Shown: positions 9,610 through 18,523 of the stretch, piece by piece
Layout: each line of letters begins with the position of its first letter
Numbering within the stretch: the first letter of the stretch is position 1
DNA from: Streptomyces oryzae
GTDB taxonomy: Bacteria; Actinomycetota; Actinomycetes; Streptomycetales; Streptomycetaceae
Reading direction: 5' to 3'
Length of the DNA stretch: 64,000 nt
Assembly: GCF_017676365.1 (NCBI RefSeq)
Contig: NZ_JADKMA010000002.1
Span: 38,401 to 102,400 of the forward strand
Position numbers and translations under genes: made by a program
Notes under the pieces: generated by a model
What the model saw: only the letters and a program-made list of their open reading frames with translations
Told to the model about the DNA's origin: nothing
Databases searched by the model: none

Positions 9610-10212
9610 ATGGCGAAGACCGGTACGACGACGCAGGGTCTGCGTGAGGCGATCGAGCGCAGCGGCTACTACCCGGCCCTCGTAGCCGAGGCTGTCGAGG
9701 CAGCGGTGGGTGGCGAGCCAGTGGCCTCGTACCTCGTGCATCAAGAGACGACGTTCGACTCCAACGAGGTCCGCCGCCACGTCACGGTCCTGGTGCTCAC
9801 CCGCACCCGCTTCCTCGTCAGCCACACCGATGAGCAGGCGGCTGACGGCACCTCGCCCTCGCCCTACGCGACCACCTCCACCGAGTCGGTGAAGCTGGAG
9901 CGGATCTCCTCCGTGGTGCTCTCCCGGGTGGTGGCCAACCCCGAGTCCTACACCCCCGGCACCCTGCCCCGCGAGGTCGTACTGACCATCGGCTGGGGCG
10001 CCGTCTCCCGCCTCGACATGGAGCCCGCCACCTGCGGCGACCCCAACTGCGAGGCCGACCACGGCTACACCGGCTCCGCGACCGCCGACGATCTCTCGCT
10101 GCGGGTCAGCGAGGCCGGTGACGGCCCGGACACCGTGCGCCAGACCCTCGCCTTCGCACAGGCGCTGTCCGAGGCCACCGCCGGAACCACCCGGGTCGGA
10201 CCCCCGCAGTGA
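9610..10212 (+). CDS. DUF5998-type conserved actinobacterial protein
   Basis: About 200 residues, cytosolic, with no known function. It contains LVHQETTFDSNEVRRHVTVL and a Cys pair in CGDPNCEADHGY. It begins just after the acetyltransferase and its GTGA stop overlaps the start of the following phosphatase-like gene, so the two are coupled. Start chosen at the second ATG (9610), which leaves TTAGGA at normal ribosome-binding distance; the ATG at 9601 would put it against the codon. The family assignment is from recall and is the weaker part of this call. Confidence 0.75.
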   Translation: MAKTGTTTQGLREAIERSGYYPALVAEAVEAAVGGEPVASYLVHQETTFDSNEVRRHVTVLVLTRTRFLVSHTDEQAADGTSPSPYATTSTESVKLERISSVVLSRVVANPESYTPGTLPREVVLTIGWGAVSRLDMEPATCGDPNCEADHGYTGSATADDLSLRVSEAGDGPDTVRQTLAFAQALSEATAGTTRVGPPQ

Positions 10213-11438
10213 CCGCTGAGAACATCCCGCACCCGCTCCCGACGGCCCCGCACCCGCTCCCCGACGGCGCCTTTCCGGACGCACCGCTCGACCCGCGCAC
10301 CGCGCCCGTCCCCCGCTACGGCACCGCCTCACTGGCCGACCTGCTGCCCTCCCTCGCCGCCGGACTCGGCGTCCCCGGCATGACGGCAGGACTGGCGCTC
10401 CCGCCCGCCGACCGGGTCTGCGTCTTCCTGGTGGACGGCATGGGCTGGGAGGCTCTTCGGGCGCACCCGGACGAAGCACCGTTCCTCACCTCGCTGCTGC
10501 CGAGCTCGACCGCCGGCACCGGTGAGCCGATCACCTCGGGCTTCCCCTCCACCACGGCCACCTCGCTGGCCTCCGTCGGCACCGGCCGGGTCCCGGGCGA
10601 GCACGGACTGCCCGGCTACACCGCGCTGGACCCGGCCACCGGCCGGCTGATGAACCAGCTCCGCTGGCAGCCCTGGACCGACCCGCACGTCTGGCAGCCG
10701 TACCCCACCGTCTTCCAGCAGGCCGAGGCCGCCGGAGTGGCCACCTGCCAGGTGACGGCGCCGCACTTCGAGCACACGCCGCTCACCAAGATCGCACTGT
10801 CCGGCGGCACCTTCCTCGGCCGGCTCTCGGCCGAGGACCGCATGGACCTGGCGGCCCAGCGGCTCGCCGCCTCCGACCGCGCCCTCGTCTACACCTACTA
10901 CGCGGAGCTCGACGGCAACGGCCACCGCTACGGCATGGACTCGGACGCCTGGCGCGGCCAGCTGATGTACGTCGACCGGCTCGCGCAGCGCCTGGCCGAG
11001 CAGCTTCCACCGCGCTCGGCGCTCTACATCACCGCGGACCACGGCATGGTCGACATCCCCGAAAGCCCCGAGGCCCGGATCGACTTCGACGAGGACTGGG
11101 AGCTGAGCGCCGGAGTCGGCCAGCTGGGCGGCGAGGGCCGGATGCGGCACGTCTACGCCGTCCCCGGCGCGGCGGGCGACGTGTACGCCGTCTGGCGCGA
11201 GGTGCTGGCCGAGCAGGCGTGGGTGGCCACCCGCGAAGAGGCCATCTCCCTCGGCTGGTTCGGGCCCGGCGTGGAGCCGCGGGTGCACGGCAGGCTCGGC
11301 GACGTCATCGCCGCGATGCGCGACGACGTCGCCGTCATCGCCACCCGGCGCGAGCCCAAGGAGTCCGAGCTGATCGGCATGCACGGCTCGGCGACCGCCG
11401 CCGAACAGCTCGTGCCACTCCTGGAGGTCCGCACCTGA
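10209..11438 (+). CDS. Alkaline-phosphatase-superfamily type I phosphodiesterase / nucleotide pyrophosphatase
   Basis: A 409-residue protein with the superfamily metal sites in order: VCVFLVDGMGWEAL (first aspartate), FPSTTATSLASVGTGRVPGEHG (Thr nucleophile region), and ITADHGMVD (second-metal Asp/His), with a late histidine in LIGMHGSAT. It should hydrolyse a phosphate or nucleotide ester. No signal peptide or membrane segment is seen, so it is probably cytoplasmic. The GTG start overlaps the preceding stop by 4 bp. Some family members cleave phosphonates or phosphoglycerol, so the substrate is open. Confidence 0.85.
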   Translation: MTAENIPHPLPTAPHPLPDGAFPDAPLDPRTAPVPRYGTASLADLLPSLAAGLGVPGMTAGLALPPADRVCVFLVDGMGWEALRAHPDEAPFLTSLLPSSTAGTGEPITSGFPSTTATSLASVGTGRVPGEHGLPGYTALDPATGRLMNQLRWQPWTDPHVWQPYPTVFQQAEAAGVATCQVTAPHFEHTPLTKIALSGGTFLGRLSAEDRMDLAAQRLAASDRALVYTYYAELDGNGHRYGMDSDAWRGQLMYVDRLAQRLAEQLPPRSALYITADHGMVDIPESPEARIDFDEDWELSAGVGQLGGEGRMRHVYAVPGAAGDVYAVWREVLAEQAWVATREEAISLGWFGPGVEPRVHGRLGDVIAAMRDDVAVIATRREPKESELIGMHGSATAAEQLVPLLEVRT

Positions 11439-11564
11439 AACGCCGCGCCCCGCGCCCGCGTCCGTACGCGTGCGCCCCCCGGCGTTCGATACGCGCCGCC
11501 CCGCCCGGGGGATCGCACTGAGGAACCGCACCGAGGAACCGCACCGAGAAAGGCCGAACCTCCC

Positions 11565-12281
11565 ATGCCAGAGCTGGTGTTCTTCTCCGGAACGATGGAC
11601 TGCGGAAAGAGCACGCTCGCGCTCCAGATCGAGCACAATCGTTCGGCGCGCGGACTGCAGGGCATGATCTTCACCCGGGACGACCGCGCGGGTACCGGCA
11701 GGCTCTCCTCCCGGCTCGGCCTGGTCGCCGAGGCCGTCGAGGTGGCCGAGGACCTCAACTTCCAGCAGCACCTGGTCCGCCATCTGACCGCCGGCGGACG
11801 CACCGACTACGTCATCGTCGACGAGGCGCAGTTCCTCTCGCCCGAACAGGTCGAGCAGCTGGCCCGGGTCGTGGACGACCTGGGCATCGACGTCTACGCG
11901 TTCGGCATCGCCACCGACTTCCGCACCCGCCTCTTCCCCGGCTCCCAGCGGCTGATGGAGCTCGCCGACCGGCTGGAGACCCTTCAGGTGGAGGCGCTGT
12001 GCTGGTGCGGGGCCCGCGCCACCCACAACGCGCGCACCGTCGGCGGCCGGATGGTGGTCGAGGGCGCGCAGGTGGTCGTGGGCGACGTGGGCGAACCCAG
12101 CGGCGAGGTCGGCTACGAAGTGCTGTGCAGGCGCCACCACCGCAGGCGGCTGACCGCGGCCTCGGCGGGCGCCGGTGCGCTCTCGCCCGACGTCCTCCCG
12201 GTGGACGAGCCCACCGCCGCACCGAAGGTGCCGCCCGGGCGCGGGCTCAGCGATCCGCTGCGACGGGCCGGATCACACTGA
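11565..12281 (+). CDS. tdk: Thymidine kinase (type II)
   Basis: Salvage enzyme that phosphorylates thymidine to dTMP. The P-loop is GTMDCGKST (residues 9-17), the Walker-B/catalytic region is VIVDEAQF, and the zinc-binding lasso cysteines appear in CWCG and near CRRHH. The core matches the usual length of about 190-200 residues; the last 40 residues (Pro/Ala-rich) are an extension. Its 3' end overlaps the convergent VOC gene by 35 bp. With the dUTPase gene further right it belongs to thymidylate supply, although the two are not in one operon. Confidence 0.95.
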   Translation: MPELVFFSGTMDCGKSTLALQIEHNRSARGLQGMIFTRDDRAGTGRLSSRLGLVAEAVEVAEDLNFQQHLVRHLTAGGRTDYVIVDEAQFLSPEQVEQLARVVDDLGIDVYAFGIATDFRTRLFPGSQRLMELADRLETLQVEALCWCGARATHNARTVGGRMVVEGAQVVVGDVGEPSGEVGYEVLCRRHHRRRLTAASAGAGALSPDVLPVDEPTAAPKVPPGRGLSDPLRRAGSH

Positions 12282-13041
12282 AGTGCGCGCCCTCCGGGTC
12301 CGCGAGCGTCGCCAGCCGCCCGTACGGTGAGTCGTCCGGGCCGCGCACCACCCGGCCTCCCAGCTCCGTGGCGCGCTGTGCCATCCCGTCCGGGTCCTCC
12401 ACCGCGAAGTACGTGCGCCAGTGCGGCCCCCGGTCGCGCGGCAGTGCGTCGCCGACCCCGTGGATTCCGGCCACTGGTGCACCGTCCGCGCACAGCGTCA
12501 GATAGTCGGAGCCCGGCGCGTCGATGCTCTCCGCGTCGTAACCGAACACCGCCTGGTAGAACTTGACCACCGTGCCGGTCTCCCGGGTGACGAGCTCGAA
12601 CCAGACCGGAGCCCCCAACGTCCCGCGCGGCGCCGTCCCCAGGGCCGGAACGTGCGCGTCCTGCCACAGCCCGAACGGGGCACCGTGCGGATCCGCGACG
12701 ATGGCCATCCGCCCCGCCGTCTCCGCGTCCAGCGGCCCGACCGCGACCGTACCGCCGTACGAACGGACGGCCGACGCCGTCTCGTCGGCGTCGGCCGTCG
12801 CCAGATAGGGCAGCCACGCGGTCGGCAGCTGTCTGCCGTCCGCCTTCTTCCCCAGCCCCGCGACCTCGTTCCCACCCGCGACCGCCCGCACATACGGGCC
12901 CAGCTGCTGTGGTCCGGCCCGGAACTCCCAGCCGAACAGCCCCTGGTAGAACTCCTTGCCGACCTCCAGCCCGTGCACCATCAGGCTCGCCCACGCGGGT
13001 GCGCCGGGCGTGTGCCGTAGCCGAGTCGCTGCCTCGGTCAT
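12247..13041 (-). CDS. Two-domain VOC (glyoxalase-fold) family protein
   Basis: A 264-residue protein of two VOC repeats. The first (about 12-125) contains ASLMVHGLEVGKEFYQGLFG, the second (about 142-260) FELVTRETGTVVKFYQAVFG, each ending in an ADPxGAxF motif (VADPHGAPFGL, LADPEGAHFSV). Actinobacterial relatives include the CFP-30B/27-kDa antigen group; no enzymatic activity can be assigned. Start at 13041 is set by AAGGAG 8 nt upstream. The stop lies inside the convergent tdk gene, giving a 35-bp overlap of 3' ends. Confidence 0.85.
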   Translation of the reverse strand: MTEAATRLRHTPGAPAWASLMVHGLEVGKEFYQGLFGWEFRAGPQQLGPYVRAVAGGNEVAGLGKKADGRQLPTAWLPYLATADADETASAVRSYGGTVAVGPLDAETAGRMAIVADPHGAPFGLWQDAHVPALGTAPRGTLGAPVWFELVTRETGTVVKFYQAVFGYDAESIDAPGSDYLTLCADGAPVAGIHGVGDALPRDRGPHWRTYFAVEDPDGMAQRATELGGRVVRGPDDSPYGRLATLADPEGAHFSVIRPVAADR

Positions 13042-13268
13042 CTGCTTCGCTCCTTGACCATCATCGATGCGGTCGTGCGGGTGGAATTGCCCCGGCGTCC
13101 TTGCCGGAGCTGCGTGACTACTCGCCAGTGCAGATGCTGTCACCACCTGTCGCGCCGCGCTCCCCGGCCGCGCCGCTTTTTTGCCGCTTCCAGACGGAGA
13201 ATCCCCGATCCGTGTGCCGTCACCAGGCCACCGACCCGGCGGACCGGGGGCTGCGCGAAGATGGCGCC

Positions 13269-14138
13269 ATGACAGCCATCATCTCCGTACCGGCGCTCGC
13301 GGGCGACCTCGCGGCCGGGGCCGCACCCGTGCTGCTCGACGTGCGCTACAAGCCGGGCGACCCCCCGGGCCTGCCCGCGTACCAGAAGGGCCACCTGCCG
13401 GGAGCCGTCTACATCGACCTGGAGAGCGAGCTCGCCGCCGAGCCGGGAGAGGGCACCGGCCGCCACCCGCTTCCCCCGCTGGACGTCTTCGGCGCCGCCA
13501 TGCGCCGTGCGGGTGTCCGTGCCGACCGTCCCGTCGTCGTCTACGACGCGGGCGGCCTGGGCGGCGGCTGGGCGGCGGCCCGCTGCTGGTGGCTGCTCCG
13601 CTGGGCGGGCCACCCCGATGTGCGGGTACTGGACGGCGGCCTGGAGGCGTGGCAGAGCTACCGCGACCCGGAGGGCGGGGAAGCGCTGCCGGTCAGCACC
13701 GAGACCCCTGACCCCTCACCCGGCGACTTCACCCCCTCACCCGGCGGCCTGCCCACCCTGGATGCGGACGAGGCCGCCGCGCTGGCCCGGCGCGGAGTGC
13801 TGCTGGACGCGCGCGCCGCGGAGCGCTATCGCGGTGAGGTCGAGCCCATCGACCCGGTGGCAGGCCACATTCCGGGCGCCGTCTCGGCCCCCACCACGGA
13901 GAACCTGACCGACGCCGGTACGTTCCGGTCCCCGAGCGCCCTCGCGGAGCGCTTCGAGGCCCTTGGCGCAGGACGCGACACCGAGGTCGGCGTCTACTGC
14001 GGCTCCGGCGTCTCAGCGGCGCAGGAGGTGCTGGCGCTGCACCTCGCCGGCATCGAGGCAGCCCTCTATGTGGGTTCTTGGAGCGAGTGGACGGCCGATC
14101 ACGCGCGTCCGGTGGCCACCGGACCGGAACGGGGCTGA
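13269..14138 (+). CDS. Thiosulfate/3-mercaptopyruvate sulfurtransferase (two-domain rhodanese)
   Basis: A 289-residue tandem rhodanese. The N-terminal domain (about 5-130) is inactive-type, with YDAGGLGGGWAAAR; the C-terminal domain (about 160-285) carries the catalytic cysteine in the loop YCGSGVSA. It transfers sulfane sulfur to thiophilic acceptors such as cyanide or, in cells, to sulfur-carrier pathways. Cytoplasmic, standing alone between the VOC gene and sepH. A tandem TPDPSPGDFTPSPGG stretch links the domains. Confidence 0.9.
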   Translation: MTAIISVPALAGDLAAGAAPVLLDVRYKPGDPPGLPAYQKGHLPGAVYIDLESELAAEPGEGTGRHPLPPLDVFGAAMRRAGVRADRPVVVYDAGGLGGGWAAARCWWLLRWAGHPDVRVLDGGLEAWQSYRDPEGGEALPVSTETPDPSPGDFTPSPGGLPTLDADEAAALARRGVLLDARAAERYRGEVEPIDPVAGHIPGAVSAPTTENLTDAGTFRSPSALAERFEALGAGRDTEVGVYCGSGVSAAQEVLALHLAGIEAALYVGSWSEWTADHARPVATGPERG

Positions 14139-14178
14139 GGCTGCCGGCGATTCCGCGTATGCGGATTCAGGGAGCACG

Positions 14179-14210
14179 AGGGGCGCTGGGCCGACAGGCC
14201 CGGCGCCCCT
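14179..14210 (+). terminator. Terminator hairpin after the rhodanese gene
   Basis: AGGGGCGCTGGGCC and GGCCCGGCGCCCCT form a 14-bp stem with one wobble and a 4-nt loop between convergent genes. Confidence 0.8.
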
Positions 14211-14252
14211 ACTCAAGTCCGCCGCATGGGTGCGCGACCCCGGACGGCCCGG

Positions 14253-15371
14253 TCACTCCTTCTTGCGGCGGGTGCCGAAGACGATCTCGTCCCAGCTGGG
14301 CACGGCGGCGCGCCGCCCGGGGCGCACGCCGTCCGCCTCGGCCTGCCGGTCCGTGTTGCCCTTCAGCCGGTCCCGGTGGGAGCCGACCGACCGCGGCATC
14401 AGCACGTCCGCGTACGCCGACCCGGCGCTCGCGGCGGGAGCGGGCGGCTCCACGGCCTCCTGCTCCTCCTCGCGCTCGCTCTCGGCGTCCTCCACGCTCT
14501 TGGCGGAGGCGGCGGCAGCCTCGTCGTCCTCGTCCCCCGCTGCGGGCCTGGACTCCGGGACCACCAGGTCGCCCCGGAAGCTGGGCACCGCCTCCAGCAG
14601 GCTGGTCAGCGAGTCCGGGGTGCCGCTGCCGTCCTCGGCGCCGGGCAGCTGATCGTCCTCGTCGCCCGGCGCCGGCGCGGGTGCCAGCGCGGCGGGCTCC
14701 AGTTCGTTCCGGCCGGAACCGGAGCGCTCGCCCCGGTCCGTGCGTTCCCGCGGCAGCCGGGCGATCCGGGGCACGAACGGGAAGCTGGGCTCCGGGGTGT
14801 CGTCGGTCTCGCCGATGAGCGCCCTGGCCTCGTCGTCCACCGCCTGCACCAGCCGGCGCGGCGGGTCGTAGGTCCAGGTCGCCGAGTGCGGCTGGGCCGC
14901 GACGCGGTAGGCGAGCAGCACTTCCCAGGTGCCGTCGTCGCGCCGCCAGGAGTCCCAGTGCACGGAGTCCTTGTCGGCGCCGCGCAGCAGCAGCCGCTCG
15001 GCGACGGCCTCACCGAGCTGCGGTCCGACGTTCTCGCCGGGGCGTCGCACGGGGGTCTTGCGGGCGCGCTCGGCCATGAACGCGCGCTCGGCGAGCACGG
15101 GGCCCTCGAAACGGCGCACGCGGTCCACGGGGATACCCGCGAGGGACGCGACCTCCTCAGCGGAGGCACCGGCTCGTATACGCGCCTGGATGTCCCGAGG
15201 CCGCAGGTGGCTCTCCACCTCGATCTCGATCTGGCCCAGCCGCGCCCGGTCGTTCCGGACGGCGGCGCGCAGCCGCTCGTCGATCGGAAGCGTGTATTCC
15301 GTGCTGTCGGCAGCTTTGAGCACCAGTCGTGTGCCGTCGTTGCTGACGGCCACGACACGCAGTTCGGGCAT
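14253..15371 (-). CDS. sepH: SepH, actinobacterial cell-division protein
   Basis: A 372-residue protein. The N-terminal DUF3071 domain (about 1-165) includes a helix-turn-helix-like segment (GASAEEVASLAGIPVDRVRRFEG split around residues 70-95). A long acidic disordered linker follows, then the conserved C-terminal patch PSWDEIVFGTRRK. SepH binds FtsZ and promotes Z-ring assembly in Streptomyces; it is recognised here by both ends. Start at 15371 rests on GGAGGT a few bases upstream. It is transcribed alone, divergent from the next membrane-protein gene. Confidence 0.93.
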   Translation of the reverse strand: MPELRVVAVSNDGTRLVLKAADSTEYTLPIDERLRAAVRNDRARLGQIEIEVESHLRPRDIQARIRAGASAEEVASLAGIPVDRVRRFEGPVLAERAFMAERARKTPVRRPGENVGPQLGEAVAERLLLRGADKDSVHWDSWRRDDGTWEVLLAYRVAAQPHSATWTYDPPRRLVQAVDDEARALIGETDDTPEPSFPFVPRIARLPRERTDRGERSGSGRNELEPAALAPAPAPGDEDDQLPGAEDGSGTPDSLTSLLEAVPSFRGDLVVPESRPAAGDEDDEAAAASAKSVEDAESEREEEQEAVEPPAPAASAGSAYADVLMPRSVGSHRDRLKGNTDRQAEADGVRPGRRAAVPSWDEIVFGTRRKKE

Positions 15372-15831
15372 GGGGACCTCCCGGGTGGTGCCTGCCGACG
15401 TCACGTGCGTCGCTGCTCCCGCTAGACGAGTGTGGCCTGCCCGGGTGCAGCCTGCCACAACCTTGCCGACTTCCTCGGGGTCCGAGGCTGTGTCCAGATC
15501 GTTGTTCGAATCGTTTGGAACTGCCCGGAACCGCCGCTACGGCACGGTTACCTCCTCACAACGCACAGTGACCGCGGTGGTCACCGTGTGCAGCCAGCGC
15601 CGGGTCAGAACCGAGACCAGGGCTCGTCACACTACTCCATTAGGGCCACCCGGGTGGACCGCCGCGCCACCGAAGTTGCTCCGGAGTAAGGGAGTTGACG
15701 CCCCAAGAGTCCATTTGGCCTGGATACGGGGGTGGGAAGCGTCACAGAACCACCCGAAATGGAACCTTCGCCTTCGCTCGAAAGTCCCCTATTCGTGCAC
15801 AGTGCTTGGAGTGTGCGATCAAGGGCGGTAG
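15372..15831. promoter_or_regulatory. Divergent intergenic region with an inverted repeat
   Basis: A 460-bp gap between divergent genes. It holds a 17-bp inverted repeat at 15568-15584 (GTGACC, 5 bp, GGTCAC) with partly matching CACA/TGTG flanks, which could be an operator. No gene-like frame was found. The right end is less GC-rich and should contain the promoter of the following gene. Confidence 0.5.
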
Positions 15832-16896
15832 ATGGACAAGAGCGACAAGCGATCGATATCCGGCAATGCACCCGGAAAACAGGAAGGGAGCACGAGTGCC
15901 AAGAAGCTGGATCTGAGCGTGGCCCAGGTGCTGGGCAGTGCGGTCGCCGCGGTGGTCGCCGCGTTCGCGGCCGGTCAGCTCGGGGTGTACGGCACCTTCC
16001 TGGGAGCCGGCGTCGTGAGCCTGGTCGCCACCAGTGGCGGTCCGATCTTCCAGCACTTCTTCAGCAGAACGGGCGAGCAGCTCAAGGAAGTCACCGTCCC
16101 GCCCAAGGCACGGCAGGTCCCCGTACGGGACCCGGCCGCGGGCTGGAAGCCGGAGAGCGCTGACGGCACCCGGGTGCTGCCCAACGCGGCCGCCACCCAG
16201 GCGCTGCGTACCGACGACGCGACCCGGATGCTGCACGGCGACGACGCGACCCGGATGCTGCGCCGCGACGACGCGACCCGGGTGCTGGGAACCGTCAAGC
16301 GGCCCGCGGGCGCGGACGGCGCACAGGAGCATGCCGGGGAGCGTGCCGCGGACCGTCCCGAGGGGCTGCCGGGGAACGGGGAGTTCACGCCGGCCACCAC
16401 CCACGGCACCAAGTGGCGCGGATGGCGGCGCACGCTGCTGCCCGCTGTCGTGGTGTTCGTGATCGCGATCGGCGGCATCACCCTGTACGAGGCGATCTCG
16501 GGTCACAGCGTGTCCGGCGGAAAGGGCACCTCCCTCAGTGACGTCCTCCGGCCGGGCCACGGCTCGTCCACCGGGAACTCGCCCGAGGGATCCGACGCGA
16601 CCCCGACCCCGGAAAGCTCGCAGGACGGCGAGAGCCCGACCCCCACGCCGGAGAGCTCGCAGCAGTCCACCGATCCGAGTGACAGCGGCAGCAGCGAGAG
16701 CGGGAGCACCGATTCCGGTGACAGCGGCAAGTCGACACCGACCCCGGACCCCTCCCCCTCCCAGCCCGGCGGAACGCAGGACCCCGGCAGCACGGACACC
16801 GGCACCGGGGACACCAGCGGCTCGGACAGCCAGAACGGAACAGAAGCGCCCCAGAGCGACAGCGCGGGCAGTGGCTCGCAGCCCTCACAGGGGTGA
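15832..16896 (+). CDS. Membrane protein of unknown function with triple DDATRML repeat and Ser/Thr-rich C-terminus
   Basis: A 354-residue protein that I do not recognise beyond being Streptomyces-like. Its N-terminal part has hydrophobic stretches (about 30-75), compatible with two short membrane segments. A charged cytoplasmic-like region includes three tandem copies of DDATRML/DDATRVL (about 127-152). One clear transmembrane helix follows (LLPAVVVFVIAIGGITLYEAI, about 203-222), then about 130 residues rich in Ser, Thr, Pro, Gly and Asp, typical of a disordered wall-spanning tail. AGGG lies 8 nt before the ATG. A perfect hairpin terminator follows. Confidence 0.75.
   Translation: MDKSDKRSISGNAPGKQEGSTSAKKLDLSVAQVLGSAVAAVVAAFAAGQLGVYGTFLGAGVVSLVATSGGPIFQHFFSRTGEQLKEVTVPPKARQVPVRDPAAGWKPESADGTRVLPNAAATQALRTDDATRMLHGDDATRMLRRDDATRVLGTVKRPAGADGAQEHAGERAADRPEGLPGNGEFTPATTHGTKWRGWRRTLLPAVVVFVIAIGGITLYEAISGHSVSGGKGTSLSDVLRPGHGSSTGNSPEGSDATPTPESSQDGESPTPTPESSQQSTDPSDSGSSESGSTDSGDSGKSTPTPDPSPSQPGGTQDPGSTDTGTGDTSGSDSQNGTEAPQSDSAGSGSQPSQG
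16206..16289 (+). repeat. In-frame tandem repeat (three units) coding DDATRML
   Basis: Three copies of a 24-base unit, core CGACGACGCGACCCGG, encode DDATRML, DDATRML, DDATRVL. The DNA is more alike than the code requires, so the repeat arose by recent tandem duplication. Confidence 0.8.
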
Positions 16897-16916
16897 CCCG
16901 CTTCCGGTTCGGCAGC

Positions 16917-16958
16917 AGGGCCGTGCGGTACGTCCCCGCGGATGTACCGCACGGCCCT
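16917..16958. terminator. Perfect bidirectional hairpin terminator
   Basis: AGGGCCGTGCGGTAC and GTACCGCACGGCCCT form a perfect 15-bp stem around a 12-nt loop, between the 3' ends of two convergent genes. Confidence 0.9.
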
Positions 16959-16971
16959 CTCGGTGTCCGGA

Positions 16972-18318
16972 TCAGTCGCCCAGCACGCGCCGCAGATAGT
17001 CGTTGCCGAAGACCCGGTCTGGGTCCAGACGGTCGCGCAGCGCCGTGAATTCGGCGAACCGCGGATAGACCTCCGCCAGATACTCGGCGTCCCTGCTGTG
17101 CAGCTTTCCCCAGTGCGGGCGCCCGGCGTGCGCCGTCATGATCCGCTCGACCGCGCTGAAGTACGCCTCATGGGGCGTGCCCCGGTACATGTGCACCGCC
17201 ACATACGCCGTCCCGCGACCGCTCGCGGTGGACAGCGGTATGTCGTCGGCGGGGGCCGTACGCACCTCCACGGGGAAGCTCACCCGGAAGTCGGACCGCT
17301 CCACCAGCGCCTTCAGTTCCCGCAGCGCCGGTACCAGCGCGTCCCGCGGTATCGCGTACTCCATCTCCACAAAGCGCACCCTGCGCGGGCTGGTGAAGAC
17401 CTTGTAGGGGATGTCCGTGTAGCTGCGGGCCGACAGGGCGCGGCTGGAGATGCGGGCGATGCCGGGAACGGTGGTGGGCACGGCCTTGCCGAGCGCGCAG
17501 GCGGCCTGGAAGACGCCGTTGGACAGCAGTTCGTCGTCGACCCAGCCGCGCACCCGGGGGAGCGGTGCGGCGGGCCCCGCGCTGCGGTTGTTGCGTTTGG
17601 TGTTGCAGCTGTCGGTGTGCGGAAACCAGTAGAACTCGAAGTGTTCGTTCTCGGCCACGAGTTGATCGAATTCTTCGGCGACCCGGTCGAACGGCATCGG
17701 CTCCTCGCGTGCCGTCAACAGGAACTCCGGCTCCACCGCGAAAGTGATCTCGGTGACTATGCCCAGCGCCCCGAGCCCCACCCTGGCCGCTGCGAAGACG
17801 GCCTGCTCCTCCTCGGTGCCGTCCGCCGAGCAGTGCAGCACGGAGCCGTCGGCGAGCACCAGCTCGAGCCCTTTGATCTGCCCGGCCACCGAGGCGGAGT
17901 CGCGGCCGGTGCCGTGGGTGCCGGTGCTGACCGCGCCGGAGACGGTCTGCTCCATGATGTCGCCCATGTTCGTCAGCGACAGGCCGCGTGCCGCCAGCGC
18001 GACGTTCAGCTCCTTCAGCGGCGTGCCCGCCGCCACGGTGACCGTGCTGGCGGCCCGGTCGACAGCGCGTATCCCGGTCAGCCGCTCGGGCCGGATGAGC
18101 ACGCCGTCCGTGACGGCGGCAGCCGTGAACGAGTGACCTGTGCCCGCTGCCTTCACCCGCAGCCCGTCGGCGGCGGCGCGGCGCACCACCTCGGCGAGGG
18201 CTTCCGTGGTGGAGGGTGAGACCGTGCGCTGCGGTGCGGCTGTCACATTGCCCGCCCAGTTGCGCCACGTCGCCGCCCGGCCGTCCGTCGTCGACCGCAT
18301 GCCTGACCGCACGCTCAT
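16972..18318 (-). CDS. FAD-linked sugar-lactone oxidase (D-arabinono-1,4-lactone / L-gulonolactone oxidase family)
   Basis: A 448-residue VAO-family flavoprotein. The FAD-binding domain shows [16 protein letters not shown], whose His is the usual covalent FAD attachment site, then [12 protein letters not shown] and [13 protein letters not shown]. The C-terminal substrate domain ends with the RPHWGK motif seen in aldonolactone oxidases. It should oxidise a sugar lactone or alditol with oxygen or another acceptor; the exact substrate is unknown. Start chosen at 18318 because GAGGGGA lies about 10 nt upstream; upstream starts give an Arg-rich non-family extension. Confidence 0.85.
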   Translation of the reverse strand: MSVRSGMRSTTDGRAATWRNWAGNVTAAPQRTVSPSTTEALAEVVRRAAADGLRVKAAGTGHSFTAAAVTDGVLIRPERLTGIRAVDRAASTVTVAAGTPLKELNVALAARGLSLTNMGDIMEQTVSGAVSTGTHGTGRDSASVAGQIKGLELVLADGSVLHCSADGTEEEQAVFAAARVGLGALGIVTEITFAVEPEFLLTAREEPMPFDRVAEEFDQLVAENEHFEFYWFPHTDSCNTKRNNRSAGPAAPLPRVRGWVDDELLSNGVFQAACALGKAVPTTVPGIARISSRALSARSYTDIPYKVFTSPRRVRFVEMEYAIPRDALVPALRELKALVERSDFRVSFPVEVRTAPADDIPLSTASGRGTAYVAVHMYRGTPHEAYFSAVERIMTAHAGRPHWGKLHSRDAEYLAEVYPRFAEFTALRDRLDPDRVFGNDYLRRVLGD

Positions 18319-18523
18319 CCGTGACCGTCCCCTCTCGCCGCGGCGCCGGCCGAGAGCTCGGCCGGCGGTGGCCGGGGAACCCGCCACGACCGCCGGCGCC
18401 CCCGCCCCAGCGGGCCCCCACCAGTTGGAGAGGGATCATACTCACGGCCGTCGCACAGCGACCCGGCCGTGTTCAGGCCGAGGGCGGCGGTTTTCCGCAC
18501 CTGCCGGATGGCAGGATCGAGAC

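Noticed and set aside
15505..15535. GTTCGAATC-like string as a possible tRNA T-loop
   Set aside because: No acceptor, D or anticodon stem can be built around it.
16206..16289. Short tandem repeat as a possible CRISPR
   Set aside because: Units are contiguous, in frame and coding, with no spacers.
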